Source of the DNA: Rhizopus arrhizus
Taxonomy: Eukaryota > Mucoromycota > Mucoromycetes > Mucorales > Rhizopodaceae
NCBI GenBank assembly: GCA_024220505.1
Contig: JAKZZE010000032.1
Span: 131,501-195,500, forward strand
Length of the DNA: 64,000 bases
Direction of reading: 5' to 3'
Shown: one piece after another, positions 35,558 through 47,368 of the stretch
How the letters are laid out: each line of letters begins with the position of its first letter
Position numbering within the stretch: the first letter of the stretch is position 1
Notes under the pieces: generated by a model
Seen by the model: only the letters and a program-made list of their open reading frames with translations
Told to the model about the DNA's origin: nothing
The model's database searches: none
Position numbers and translations under genes: made by a program

Positions 35558-35935
35558 ACATATGACGTCAGGTTACTGAACACAGGATGTTTACAGAAAA
35601 AATAAAAACAATGGGTGGTAGAAAACATGGGTTGATGCCATGGCAGTGAATAGACTTGATTCCTATCAGATTCTCTTTTGATTTATCCACAAGCGTTTTT
35701 TTTTTTTCATGTAAACAATGTTTGTACCAGGTCTTGATTAGCTATTTTTTTGGTTCTAAAAAAGCAAATGCACTTTGCTCTATAAAAAGTTAAAAGCAAA
35801 AGATCGGGATTTTGATCTAGAATGATTAAAAAAAAAATGTGTGTGTGGGTGTGTGGGTATGAAAGTCTCCATCTTTTTCTTTCTCTCCCCCTTTCTTTCT
35901 TTTTTTTTTTTTTTCTTTCTTGAAAAAAGAGTTCA
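35558..35935. other. Intergenic with C/T-rich leader
   Basis: 378 nt. Contains a GT-rich stretch (35839-35858) and a strong C/T tract with T runs (35872-35925) directly before the channel gene. No gene seen. Confidence 0.5.
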
Positions 35936-38900
35936 ATGACAGAAGAAAAGCAAGATGTCATTGAAGAGGATCTTCACCGGCCCACCAATCCAAGGTCCCA
36001 TCCTTCTTCGTTGTCTGTTGCAAGTACAGATGAGGATGAACCCATCCTACTGGATGATGGTATCCCGGCCACGATGCCCTTAGAAATCCTGGCTGGACCG
36101 GCCCTCGTCTTGCCAGAGACGATCGATCTCGACGGCCGGACGTTACGTGAAGAGTTTGATTGGGCGGGTAAAGATGAGGATGAAGAGCTAGAAAAAAAGG
36201 AAGACGATCGAAAGCGGGGAGCACTGGCGAATAGTGGATTATTTATTTGTGTATCCAATAATGCGGCCCCTATCGCCTGGACTTGTATCATCCTGTTTGC
36301 TCTCATATTTATCGCGATCGATATCGCCATCTTTGTGGCCTACAACCGACGTGAACTCATCACAATGACCTCTTACGGACTTCAGCTCTGGTTTACTTGG
36401 ATCGCATTCATGTGGTGTATCGCTTGTATGTGTCAGGTGTTTGTGGAAATCGTGCCTTGGACAATTAAGAAATTGGTCAATGTTTTAAGACCTCAATCCA
36501 CCGAAGTCTTGCGAATGCGATTGTCTGTAAGTTGTCCTACCTAAAAAAAAAGAAAAAAAGAATGGAACCCCCATTTTGTGACACAAATCATATTTATTGT
36601 TCGTTTAGTATTACATGGCCCTACGAACTTATATCAAACTTGTCTTGATTGCTTCTTGGGCTTGGGGATCTTGGGCATTCATTCGATATCATATCTCACT
36701 ACCTTATTTGGGTCAAGATGTCAATGGCTTGGATATGTATGCAAGCGAACCCTCTTATGTCCGTACCTTTTTTAGTATCTGGGAAGCATGCTTTTTCGCC
36801 GCTTTATTTTTATTTATTGAAAAGTTTATTCTTCAACTGATAGGTAAGTTGAATCTCCGTAATGAAGTTGAATACTAAAAAAAAATTTTTTTTTTTCTAC
36901 TATCTTGGTTGTACCAATTAGTAACTTCCTTCCACAAGTGAGTACTTTTGTCAAACAAGAAAAAAAGAAACTAATTATGCCGTGTAACTTTTAGGAAAGC
37001 CTACGGCGATCGAATTAAAGAAAATGACAAGGCACTTCGGATCTTGGATCGATTGAAAAAGATGAAGCGAAAAAATCCCCAAGAATTCTTATTAAAGCGC
37101 ATACGACGAAAGCAAGCCAAGAATGCAGGCAACGGCACGAGCACACCGGCCCGGTCGCATTCGATGGACGAGGGTGTGCCAAACAAATCGATCATGTCCA
37201 GTGGACAAGAATTCCTGGATCAAAAATCCAATGTCAAATTCCCTCCTCAAAACATGGACACCTTGATTGCCATTCCTCCGCTGGAAGATCGAAAGATACG
37301 ATCGGACGATGAAAAGCAAGAACTGAGTGAGCTCCCGAACGATTGCCTTCCGCCCTCTCCTGTCCCCCAACGGCCCAGCTTGTTTCAAAAGCTGAAGCGC
37401 AAGCAGCCCGAGCGCACCGTGCGGGATGACCCTGTGCCTGTCTCGAGAGAGAACACGTGGTTTTCTCGTACCAGCAGCGATGGCATCCTGGGCGCCACCC
37501 GCGACTTTGGTATCTCCACCTCACAGATCCCAGGCAAGTTGATCAAGGGAGGCTATCAAAAGTTCAAGTCACAGACCCGACGCGAGAGCAACACATCCAA
37601 AGGTCAGAATTCAACACTGCAAGCCAAGGTACTCGCGAAAAAGATCTTTAGTAACCTGCTTGGACCCGAGTCCAATCGTGATTACCTTGTCGAGTCTGAC
37701 ATGTACCCCTTCTTTAGTACAGTGGAAGAAGCCGTGGATGCCTTTCATCTGTTTGATTATGATGGTAATGGCGACGTCAGCAAAAAGGAATTAAGGTCGG
37801 GTTGTGTGCGCATCTACCGTGAACGGAAATACCTGAGTCGGTCGATGCGTGATTTATCACAAGCCACGGGTAAATTGGATATCATCTTGATGGTGATCTT
37901 CATCGTCGTCTGGGTCATTATTGTCTGTGCGGCGTTTGGCGTGAATGTGGGAACAGATCTGATGCCTCTCTGGAGTGCTTTTGTGGCTGCTAGTTTTATC
38001 TTTGGTACCTCGGCAAAGGATGCATTTGAAGCCATCATCTTTGTCTTTGTCACTGTAAGTCGATAGATATCTTTGAAGAAGGACTTACTAATCTTGTCTT
38101 GTGATAGCATCCATTTGACGCAGGAGATCGTGTGTTTATTGGTACAGAGAATTGGGTGGTGAATGAAGTGGGTTTACTGGTGACAACGTTCATGTAGGTG
38201 TATAGAAATGAATTTACAAAAGGGGATACATAACCCATTCTTTTGATAGCAAGTGGGACGGTAGTCTGGTGTATGCTAAAAATTCTGTATTAACCACTCA
38301 ATACATCATCAACGTGAGAAGATCTGGTAAAACATGCGAAGCGAATGGTAAGTAGTCCTCTTTCGCCGGCAAAAAAAAAAAAAAAAAGTCTGTCGCTCTC
38401 GTGAGCAACCGTTGAATTAATGCGTGCGGGAATAGAATTACAAATTGATTTCTCTACGCCTTCATGGAAAATCAAACAATTGATTTCACACATGCAAGAG
38501 TGGTGTAATCAGTTTCCTAGACATTATACTCCCAATTCAACCACATGCAATCTTCTTGCTTTCAAAAACCAGAATGTTGTCAGTCTTTCGTTTTATTTTG
38601 AACACGCTCAGAATTGGCAGGACGCTGGTGGTCGATGGCTTCGTCATAATAATTTCATGTATGAGCTAAAGGAAACATGTGAGCGTATGGAGATTGACTA
38701 TAGCTTACCTCCTCAACCCTATGAGAATCTGCCGATGGATGCCCCAGCCGAGTCTTACAATATGGGTGAAAAATCAAGTTATGGCTTGGAGGGTCTTCAG
38801 AAAAGAAAGACATACAATTATGATGATGACGAAAGAGACCCTGGAGGTAATGCGAATGCGGGAGCTCACAACAGTGGTGGAAACAGCCAAGTGGACAGTG

Positions 38901-38953
38901 GTGCTCAAGCAGGAGCAGCGGCTACTTTAATGTTTGCTGCAGACATGGGTTAA
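35936..38953 (+). CDS. MscS-family mechanosensitive channel with EF-hand (Msy1/Msy2 type)
   Basis: Fungal MscS-like channel expected in the ER or cell-cortex ER, regulating calcium during hypo-osmotic shock. Exon 1 is 35936-36526, exon 2 starts at 36609, and a short exon (VTSFHK) precedes the large exon beginning near 36994. N-terminal helices: APIAWTCIILFALIFIAIDIAIF, LQLWFTWIAFMWCIAC, then TYIKLVLIASWAWGSWAF and FFAALFLFIEKFIL. A long polar loop follows, then EF-hand FDYDGNGDVSKKEL with all calcium ligands (D-x-D-G-N-G-x-V). The MscS pore block is GKLDIILMVIFIVVWVIIV, then FVAASFIFGTSAKDAFEAIIFVFVTHPFDAGDRVFIG, split by an intron at 38053-38107. The C-terminus is Gly/Asn/Ala-rich. Stop is 110 nt from the BEM1 stop. 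Confidence 0.93.
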
Positions 38954-39063
38954 TTCTTTATATTCCTTATTGAAAAATAATACATATTCCCTTTATTATA
39001 AATGATACTATTCACACAAATAAATACACAATAATATACACACATACTGACACATCAAACAAT

Positions 39064-40429
39064 CTAAACATCTCCTGTTGTAATGGTCAATTTGCCTCTT
39101 TGAATGGCTTGTACAAAAGCTTCTTCCATATCTAATTCACCTTCCAGAGGTTGATTTAATCCTGAAACTTCGTTTTTATAGTACAAGTTGACTTCGAGAC
39201 CAATCCGTTCATAGACCTTTGATTTTAAATATTCCAGTGTACAATCCACAGGCATCTTGATGGCAAAAATGTCGTCTTTATGTATAATCTTTACTTTAAT
39301 GTGATCTTCAGTGGACTGTCGGTTACTGACTCCTCTTGGATCATAATCGAGTTCGATATCACCTTCATGAATACCAAATAATTGCTTTTGAACCAAATCA
39401 GATTCTGATAAATAATGAGGTAAATTAAGTAATTCTTGGCAATATCGATTCAAATCTATTTGTCTTTCAGCTAAACAAAAAAAGATGAGTCAACCCATTC
39501 ACTTTTATTATCATCATCTTTACTTGTCACTTTGTCATCAATTTCCTTTAATGGCCCAGGCATATAAGGTAAAATACGATCAGAATCTTCTTGACCAGCT
39601 TCTGCAGGATAGGTTTGTAATAAATTTAGTTGAAAGTCGTAAAAGTCTATAAAGAGTCAGCAAAAAGAAACAAAAAGAAAAAGGAAATGATTACCATCAT
39701 ATAAACGATACAAGATACGATGCATACCACGCATTGTCTTTGCATACAACACAAACCAATACTGATCTCCTTCCAAAATAAATGAGTTGATAGCAGCAAA
39801 CACAACCACATCCTTCTTTTTTTGTTCAATCACACCCAACGGAATGGTAGAGGCCTCATACATTTGCGTCATCTTTTTCCAGTCCTTCACTGGAGGCAAC
39901 TGCACTGCTTCCACCGATTCACCCGTTTGGGCATCCCTCACTTCAACAAACGAGACAGGAATCAGACCGGGTCCACCGAGTCTGCCGATAGGTTTAGCCA
40001 CAAACCATTCATGATTAGACTGGGCAATGATCACAATTGATTCACCTGCCTGAGCGTCCAATTCGTCAGGTCGTTCTGCTTTGAAATCATAAAGGACAAC
40101 ACCGTACAGTTTCGGTGCATGTTGTCACTTGAATCCGAACCACTCGTGGAGGATGACACCGGCCGTTTGTTTGCCGTACGTTCAATCACTTGAAAACAAC
40201 TGACGGGTACCAGACCTCGACTGTTTGTGGCTGGATTAGAGGCTTCATACCACTCTGAATCATTCTCTCGACCGGTGACGTGAAAAAAGTCGCCCTTTTG
40301 AAATGAGAGTTCATGGGGTCCTTGGGCTCGATAATCATAAAGTGCTTTAATAATCTTTTTGGGAAGTTCGATCTTTGTAGGCTGAACGGCAACAGGTGTT
40401 GATATCTTGTTTTTGACTAATCTTTTAAA
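39064..40429 (-). CDS. BEM1: Bem1/Scd2-type polarity scaffold (SH3-SH3-PX-PB1); apparent frameshift
   Basis: Scaffold that binds active Cdc42, its GEF Cdc24 (through PB1) and PAKs to amplify polarity. Domains in order: SH3-1 (KIIKALYDYRAQGPHELSF, EWYEASNPATNSRGLVPVS), SH3-2 (YGVVLYDFKAERPDELDAQ, WFVAKPIGRLGGPGLIPVS), PX (GDQYWFVLYAKTMRG, RILPYMPGPLKEIDDKV) and C-terminal PB1 (KVKIIHKDDIFAIKMP, KVYERIGLEVNLYYKNE). Introns lie near 39650-39690 and 39470-39525. The two SH3 domains are in different frames: the switch must fall within 40105-40120, where no splice acceptor is available. The first resolved exon begins at 40429 (FKRLVKNKIS), so the start codon lies further upstream, possibly in a very short exon. 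The apparent frameshift may be an assembly error or a real lesion. Confidence 0.82.
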
Positions 40430-42660
40430 CTTTTACTTCTTTCTTTTTTGTTGGAAAGAAACATGGCAGTTGTTGTATAAAAATAGAAATGATGAATTGG
40501 CATTTTTTTTTTCTCTTTCAGTGCTTTACCCCTTAAAGTAAAATGATTGGTTAACTGAGTTAACCATGGCAGCGAGCTTTTGCACGTCGGATTGGCTACT
40601 TTTCACCGTCTATATTTAGAGTTCGGGTGTAAGTTCAGATGGATACAATAAGGAACAAGAGGTTTCAGGTTCGTTTGTTTGTTTTTTTGGGTTGAAATCA
40701 GAGTAGCTCGTTTCCTGTTTGATTGAAACTAGCATTGTGTTTTCACAAGGGGCAATGTTGAATGGAATATGATTTAAACTATTTATACTTGTTCAGAGAA
40801 TAAATTCAAAGCTCCATAAACTAGAAAGTGGTTGAAGAGAAAAAAAAAAAAGGGGGGGGGGGAAGGGATCATAGAAATAACATTAGTTTTTAAAAATATA
40901 CTTTTTTTACTAATCTTGTCAATAAAAGGGACAATTTGTTCATGAAACAATCAACTGATTTGTATGATGCTTAAAAGTATAAAAAATGAGTTGAAACATT
41001 CATATCTATTTTAATTTTTTTTTTTTTTGTTTACATACTCCAAGACTGAAGTGCTATAAAATACTTTAGCATAAAAATAAATTCTCTCTTATTATTAGTC
41101 TTGTAGGATAATGATGCATAAGGCAATAAGAATACATTCTGTTTATACTACAGACTGCTTCAATAAATAATGATTTGATAAAAAGCTTTGTAAAAGATGT
41201 TTTACGCTTCAGCAGCCTTCTAAAGCCTGATCGTTTTATAAAAACACACAATTGTCAAATTTATTCTCTTTATTTGTAAAATTGAATTGTTTGAAAGAAT
41301 GATTCATCAAAACTATAATCAATTTAGATGCATTAAAATAATACATCTGTCAATAAGGATATTTGCAGAGACAAAAAAAAAATCCTTTGGATAATCTATC
41401 TTTATCAATCCAATTTGGGAAAAAATAATATACTTGATTGTTGTCCGCAGCTGTCAGTGATACCCCCTTTTTTTTAAAAAAAATAGCCTTAGCTAAAATA
41501 AGATTGTGGGAGTTGAATACAGAAATATAAAACAATGACTCGAAGTTCATGAATCAAACCTTAATGTAAAAGAGAAAGAAGATGACGACAGACTTTGTTG
41601 TTGGATGGACTATCAACATAATCATGCAAATATTTCAGTAAGATTCAAACAAAGGATGATTGATTTGTTGATATTACAAAAGATTTTTTTTTATAAAGTC
41701 TATGATGCCTGTAAGAATCTTACTACTGCACATCATCTTAACTATTGATGCACAAATAATTTACAATAAAGATACATCTCGTACAAAAATAAAGGATCAC
41801 TTTATGTCCAATTAGGTTACCATGACATATTTTACTTTATGGATCGTAACTATGGTAACTTTGATGTGTCTTTACAGAAAAAAAAAAAGTAACTATCAGT
41901 GTCTGTGACAAAAAAAGTTAATTTATACAATCGTCTGCTTTGATGAAATGATAAGGATGAACATGGTTTTATGTATTCTGTCCTCAATAACCTATTCGAT
42001 CCTGTCTTGAAAAATTTCAAAAAAAAAATTGAAATATAAATGATTAACGATCCATATTAAAAAACGAGCAAGGAAAAGGAAGAAGGAAATTATTTCATTA
42101 TACATTAGTTCAAACCACTGGTGACATTCACAAGAATTGAGATACACTTTTTATAATTTGAAAATAAACCTATTCATAGGACATGATACAACCTGTACTG
42201 TTTAACAAGAAAAATCTTCTTCATTTTTATTCCCGTTTGACAAACAAAGCTTAATTGAATTACCAGTGGTAATCATGTATGACTCAAGTGTACACATCCT
42301 TACTGAATAAAACTAAATTTCATGCATATAAAAAATAAAAAACAGAAATCCAGTAATCAGTTTAGAAAGTGATATCAAATAAGGGTCTCTATAAAACAAA
42401 GACAAATCAAAAACAAGTTCAACATTTCAAGTGTGTTTTTTATGGTTCAACAACGACGCAATAAAGTCCCATTCATTCCATTTGTCGTTATTTAAAAGTC
42501 CGGTCCACTTAGTCGAATTACCCTTCTGTCGTCCTTTTTCTATCCCCCCTTTTTTTTTTTTTTTTTTTTTCTCTTTTTATTTCTTTCCCTTTTTTTTATT
42601 GTTTTTATTATTATTATTAATTTATAACTTTTTACTACGCATTATATATAATACCATTGC
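40430..42660. other. Gene-poor AT-rich stretch
   Basis: 2.2 kb holding the unresolved 5' end of BEM1 and otherwise no recognisable gene. Contains a G10 run at 40852-40861, many A/T runs (e.g. T20 near 42550-42570) and TATA-like sequence (ATTATATATAATACC, 42641-42655) just before the next gene. Confidence 0.45.
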
Positions 42661-44400
42661 ATGCATAACAATAGACTTGAAGGTTTAATAAAGATAATAG
42701 ATAATAAAGTTGCATTAACATACAAGTAGAAATTTCATGGCAATCCGATAGGAATGATTTATTTGGACAAGATTCTATAGAAATAGCAGAATCGGATGAT
42801 ATACTAGATCAATCGGATCTAACAGAGCGTATAGAAGAAGCCGAAAAAAGATTTAGTACATCATCCATTACCACTTCCTATTTTTCAAGTGAACGATTTG
42901 AATATCCAGCATTATATCGAGTCTTATTTATGGGAGCAGCTGACCAAGAGATTAAGAAGCGTTTATTGGAGAAATTAGGACAGGGATTCATTCATGTATT
43001 GCTCGACCAACAAAAAGGTACTCTATCTTTTCTTTTTCTCTTTCTCACATTCTATAGTTTGGGGAGATGAACCAATGACTCCTTTTAGAGAGATCAAGCA
43101 CAACTTGGTCCCGTTAAACAACTTTTATTTGGATCAAACGATTATTTCAGCAAGTTATGAAGAATACGGTGTGTCTATCATCGAAGCTGATTTCACCTGG
43201 CAATCGACCGCAGCTGAATGTTCAGATGATCCCGCTCAACTCTTACTTCACTATGCCTGGAAACAGTGTCCCAACCCTGATCAACTCCCCTCTGCTCACC
43301 TGGGCCATGACTTGCCCGATGAATTTCAAGGCATGATGTGTTCCGAAAAGACACCCAACGGGATCGATCTTTGCGTTTATGTCTATGATGACCACAATGA
43401 CGACAGGATGAGACGTGACATGCAACTATTGTACAAGATTCGAAAATTGGGTATTTACGTCTTACCCCTGACCACCGGTCGATCAGAGCAGGTCAAGAGT
43501 TATTTTGCCAAGGTCTTGACACAATATCAGGTGCCTTGTCTTGACCTCAGCAACATTCAGGTCGGAAAGCCACCGTCCTTTCAGTACAAGGGAGATCGGC
43601 TGAGTCGAATCCAAGGCATGGAATGCAGACAGTCCAATCGACCGGCCGTGGCCAGTTATCAAATCTTGGCTGTCGATCAGTTTTGTGCGATCAAGAGTAC
43701 GAACATTCTGGAACTGCTCAAACGGACCAGGGATCGAGAGGTGGAGAGGGATGAAAACAAACGACAGGACTATAACGCCCTCTTGTCACTCGCTCACCCA
43801 ACGGAATCCTCCTCAGCCCCAGCTGAGCCGCCCAGGGTCAGGAGCAGTGAAGAAAAGAGAGAGGGTGTGAAGATCAGGCAGAGGCTGATGCTGATCTTTG
43901 CCCTCTTGAGCTTATTTTGCGCAATTTATATTGCACGGACGCCTACTGTCATTTGGACAGCCTCGTTTGAAATCGATCAAGAAACAGGGGCCATTTCATT
44001 ATTCACCAAGAATCCTCAAGGGAAATTAGCGTGGGCCACAATAGATCCAATGATATGGTTAAATGATCAAACATGGATACCCCTTCAAAAGATACCGCAA
44101 TCTGCTGGTTACTATCGACTTTTCTTGACGATGCAACAGCAACCTCAACAACTCACACTCCATGTAAATACAACCGACACACATATTGTTTATTTTGATT
44201 CTAGAACCACCATTTATATACACCTTGCATCCTTAGAAGATAACAATAACGACTCATTCGTAAATAATCCTACAGTGGAACAAGAACAAGAGCAACCACC
44301 AAAAGAAGAAAAGCTCGATGTATATGAAACTACCCTTCAATACCTTGTATTTTACATGGAAAACATTAAATACTTTAAAGAAAAAGTGTTTACTGGATAA
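42661..44400 (+). CDS. Single-pass membrane protein with degenerate GTPase-like N-terminus, unknown function
   Basis: Proposed exons 42661-42682, 42727-43017 and 43058-44400 (551 residues; phases agree, but exon 1 is a prediction). After an acidic N-terminus there is YRVLFMGAADQEIKKRLLEKLG, which looks like the first beta strand and helix of a P-loop GTPase, with the GKS/T replaced. Further on VYVYDDHNDDRMRRDMQ and RKLGIYVLPLTTGRSEQVK resemble the switch and NKxD region of septin/Ras-like folds, also without the catalytic residues. One membrane helix (QRLMLIFALLSLFCAIYIA, about residues 385-405) is followed by a beta-rich domain of about 110 residues and an acidic tail. I do not recognise the family; the pseudo-GTPase reading is inference. 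Its stop is 25 nt from the GPD1 stop (tail to tail). Confidence 0.7.
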
Positions 44401-44425
44401 ATAATAATAAAAATCGATTTATTCT

Positions 44426-45561
44426 TTATAAACTAACGTCACGCACAATCGATTCCACAGGTGCATTTTCATAAATAATACGATAGACGGTAGTAAACAA
44501 GGGGAATTCCTCTGTCATTTTACGAGCCGAAAGGAATTGATAGACTTCCTGAGCTGTCAAGGTACCCTGTAATTTCTGTCCGTTCAATAACTCCTTTTCT
44601 AAAACATCGATCGGCTGACGCGTCTTGACAAAGGCCTCGGCCACCTTTCGATTCCGTCCACCAGAACAGGTCGTGATCAGATCGGCCACACCACAGGATT
44701 CGAAAAACGTGCTGTCCTGGACGGTGCCAAAGAAACTTTGACCGAACTTGCGCATTTCCATCAAGCCCAAGCGGATAATGGCCGCCTTGGTGTTACTGCC
44801 ATAACTAAAGGAAAGGGGGGGGGGGATGAGCATGAGCGCACGACCAAAACTTTGCTTACCCTAAACCATCCGAGATGCCTGCACCGACAGCGACGACATT
44901 CTTGAGTGCCCCACAAAGCTCAACACCCACATAATCACGAATGACATTGACCTTGAAATAGTGAGTATGAAACAGCTTGTGAAACAAGCGTCCGTCGGCC
45001 TCGTCCTGACTTCCAATCGTCGTTTCACAAAACTTTTCTTGAGCGACCTCGTCCGCAATGTTTGCACCACTCAGGGCCGAGACACGTATGCCGAGTTTTC
45101 GAGCGATTTCTTCAGAAAACAAGGTGACCTTGTCCGGTTCGATTTCGAGGCCCTTGATGAGCGAGATGGCACGGGCACGAGGCGCGATGTGTGCCTTCAT
45201 CTGCTCACACACCCCACGTACAAACTGATGGGGCAAGACAAAGACCAAGAGCGAGGCGTCACGGGAGGCGTCGACGAGGTCAGGCACAGCGACCAGATTC
45301 GAAGGGAACTGGATGCCCGGCAGGTATTTCGGATTCTCTCGTTCACGGTTGATGACCGTCGTCAGCTTCTCACCTCGAAAGTCTTCTTCAAAGACCCACT
45401 GGCGTACCTGAGGCTCAAACACCTCGGGGTATCTCAACACGTTTTCACTCACAATCTTGCCAATAGCTGAACCCCTTTTAAAACAATTGAATACCTCGCC
45501 TTCCTTTCCTCTTCTCTGCTTACCAATTGCCTGAACCCACCACACATACTTTTTCCTTCAT
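44426..45561 (-). CDS. GPD1: Glycerol-3-phosphate dehydrogenase, NAD-dependent
   Basis: Cytosolic enzyme that reduces dihydroxyacetone phosphate to glycerol-3-phosphate with NADH, for glycerol (osmolyte) and lipid synthesis. Exon 1 (45561-45524) encodes [13 protein letters not shown], joining exon 2 (from 45474) at [13 protein letters not shown] to form the GxGxxG NAD site. Conserved blocks: [46 protein letters not shown] with the substrate Lys region, [38 protein letters not shown] and [24 protein letters not shown]. The second intron (about 44808-44858) contains a run of C on the coding strand. The protein lacks an N-terminal targeting peptide. Confidence 0.95.
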
Positions 45562-45952
45562 GATTGAATAAAATCTTTTTTGTGTAGAATGGAAAAGAAA
45601 AGGAGTTTTTAAAAGCATCTGCCCAAAAAAAAAATATAGGAAAAAAAAAAATAGAAAAGAAAAAAAAAAAATTAATCTTGTATTACACTAGCGTTTTTCA
45701 AATTGATTTTTTCTTAAGTACACATGGCAACATATGAAGATTAGGTCTGTGCTTACCCCTTACTTTTTTATTTTGTGTAAAAAAAAAAAAAAATCAAGTC
45801 GATCATTTTGTGTACACAATCCACGGGGAATTTTGATCCGACGTCATGATTATGTTTAAAGTTAAAGAAAGCGTGTGATCCCAATTGACATTCCGCCTTT
45901 TACAATGCATGATGTCAGTTTATTTTTTTTTTATTCTTTTCTCTCACTCTCA
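45562..45952. other. Divergent promoter region between GPD1 and phosphotransferase
   Basis: 391 nt, very A-rich (A runs at 45628-45675 and 45779-45793). No gene seen. Confidence 0.5.
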
Positions 45953-47160
45953 ATGAAACCCTATTATTATATTCCAAAGGATCGTCTGTCAGGCATCGAT
46001 CGATATCGATATGAAGGAGTAGATAAATCGCTCATGTCAAGATACATCCTGACTCCCTACTGGAATCATCTCGTCCAATTATTCCCACTGTGGATGGCGT
46101 AAGACAGACCGATGGAGACAGATGCGATACTTACTTTTGAAAATAGACCCAACATGATCACCCTTTTAGGATTTCTGACGATCGTATTGAATGTGGCCAC
46201 CTTGTTTTATTATACCTCTGATCTGGCCGAATGTCCTCACTGGGTTTATTATTCGTAAACCAAACGACCTCCAACAACACACATCACTGACTTTTCTCTT
46301 TAGCTTCAGCCTCGGACTCTTTCTCTATCAATCACTGGATGCGATCGACGGCAAGCAAGCGAGACGAACAGGGACCTCAGGTCCGTTGGGTGAACTGTTT
46401 GATCACGGTAAGCAAGAGGTCATAAAAAACAAAGACTGATCGAGCTAGGTTGCGATGCGTTGAATACCAGTCTGAGTATCCTGACCTGGGCCTCGGCCAC
46501 CGGCCTTGGTCAGAGTTGGTGGACGGTAGGATCGCTCTGGGCCAGTCTGGCCAACTTTTACTTGTCGACCTGGCAAGAGTATCATACCGGTCACTTGTAC
46601 CTCGGCTACTTTAGTGGTCCTGTCGAGGGCCTCTTGATCCTCTGTGCCATCCACTTCTTCTCGGGTTATTTTGGGCCCGCGATTTGGACCACCCGACTGA
46701 ACGAGATCCTCACCGGCCTCTCTCCTCACTCTGTCCTCGGCTACTTTCAACTCAATCATCTCCTCGTCGTCTTTGGTGCTCTCGTCTTGCTCTACAATAT
46801 CCTCTCAGGGTAAGTGATCACAAAAGAGAACCAGAGTCTCATCCCATCCAGTCTCCATCAGGTCCTTCGCTCTCATCCATCGTTCCCAACCGCTCTTTTC
46901 GGCTTGGGTCCCTTTGTCAGCCTCTCGCTCTGGGGCTACCTCTGGCTCACGTCTTGGCCGGACCTCGTCACGGACCATCTGGCTCTCTTCATCCCCTTTT
47001 ATGGGCTGCTCTTTGGTCATCAAGTCGGCCTGATGATCACTGCCCATGTCGCTCAAATGCCCTTTCCTTTCATCGATCTTCCCGTCACCTTTCTGTTGAT
47101 GTCAGGTTGGCTTCTGGCTAAATATGAAGCGATAGTAGAAGAGTAAGACAGATTCATATG

Positions 47161-47192
<32 letters not shown>

Positions 47193-47359
47193 AATCCCTT
47201 TCACTCAGTGCTTTTTACATCGTATTGGATCATCGCTTCATTCTCCAAATTTACCTGTGTCTTGCTGCCATTTTATATTATCATCTGGCGAGCCGTGTGA
47301 TTCATGAAATCTGTACCTATCTAGACATAGGCTGTTTGTATATCAAAAAGAAGAAATAA
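45953..47359 (+). CDS. Ethanolamine/choline phosphotransferase (EPT1/CPT1)
   Basis: ER/Golgi integral enzyme finishing phosphatidylethanolamine or phosphatidylcholine synthesis from CDP-alcohol and diacylglycerol. The CDP-alcohol phosphotransferase signature DG-xx-AR-x8-G-xxx-D-xxx-D is complete: [26 protein letters not shown], split by an intron at 46410-46448. Other blocks: [15 protein letters not shown] near the N-terminus, [22 protein letters not shown] and [13 protein letters not shown]. About six exons; the last intron (47146-47208) contains an A30 run. About 390 residues and 8-10 membrane helices. Whether it prefers CDP-ethanolamine or CDP-choline cannot be read from the sequence. It is tail to tail with RPN3, 9 nt apart. 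Confidence 0.92.
47161..47190. repeat. A30 homopolymer in last intron of the phosphotransferase gene
   Basis: Uninterrupted run of 30 A between a GTAAGA donor (47147) and a CTCAG acceptor (47208). Confidence 0.85.
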
Positions 47360-47368
47360 AGCTTTTAT

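Noticed and set aside
42431..42688. 85-codon plus frame with a Phe run
   Set aside because: It consists of the T-rich leader and promoter of the next gene; no domain and it overlaps the proposed first exon.
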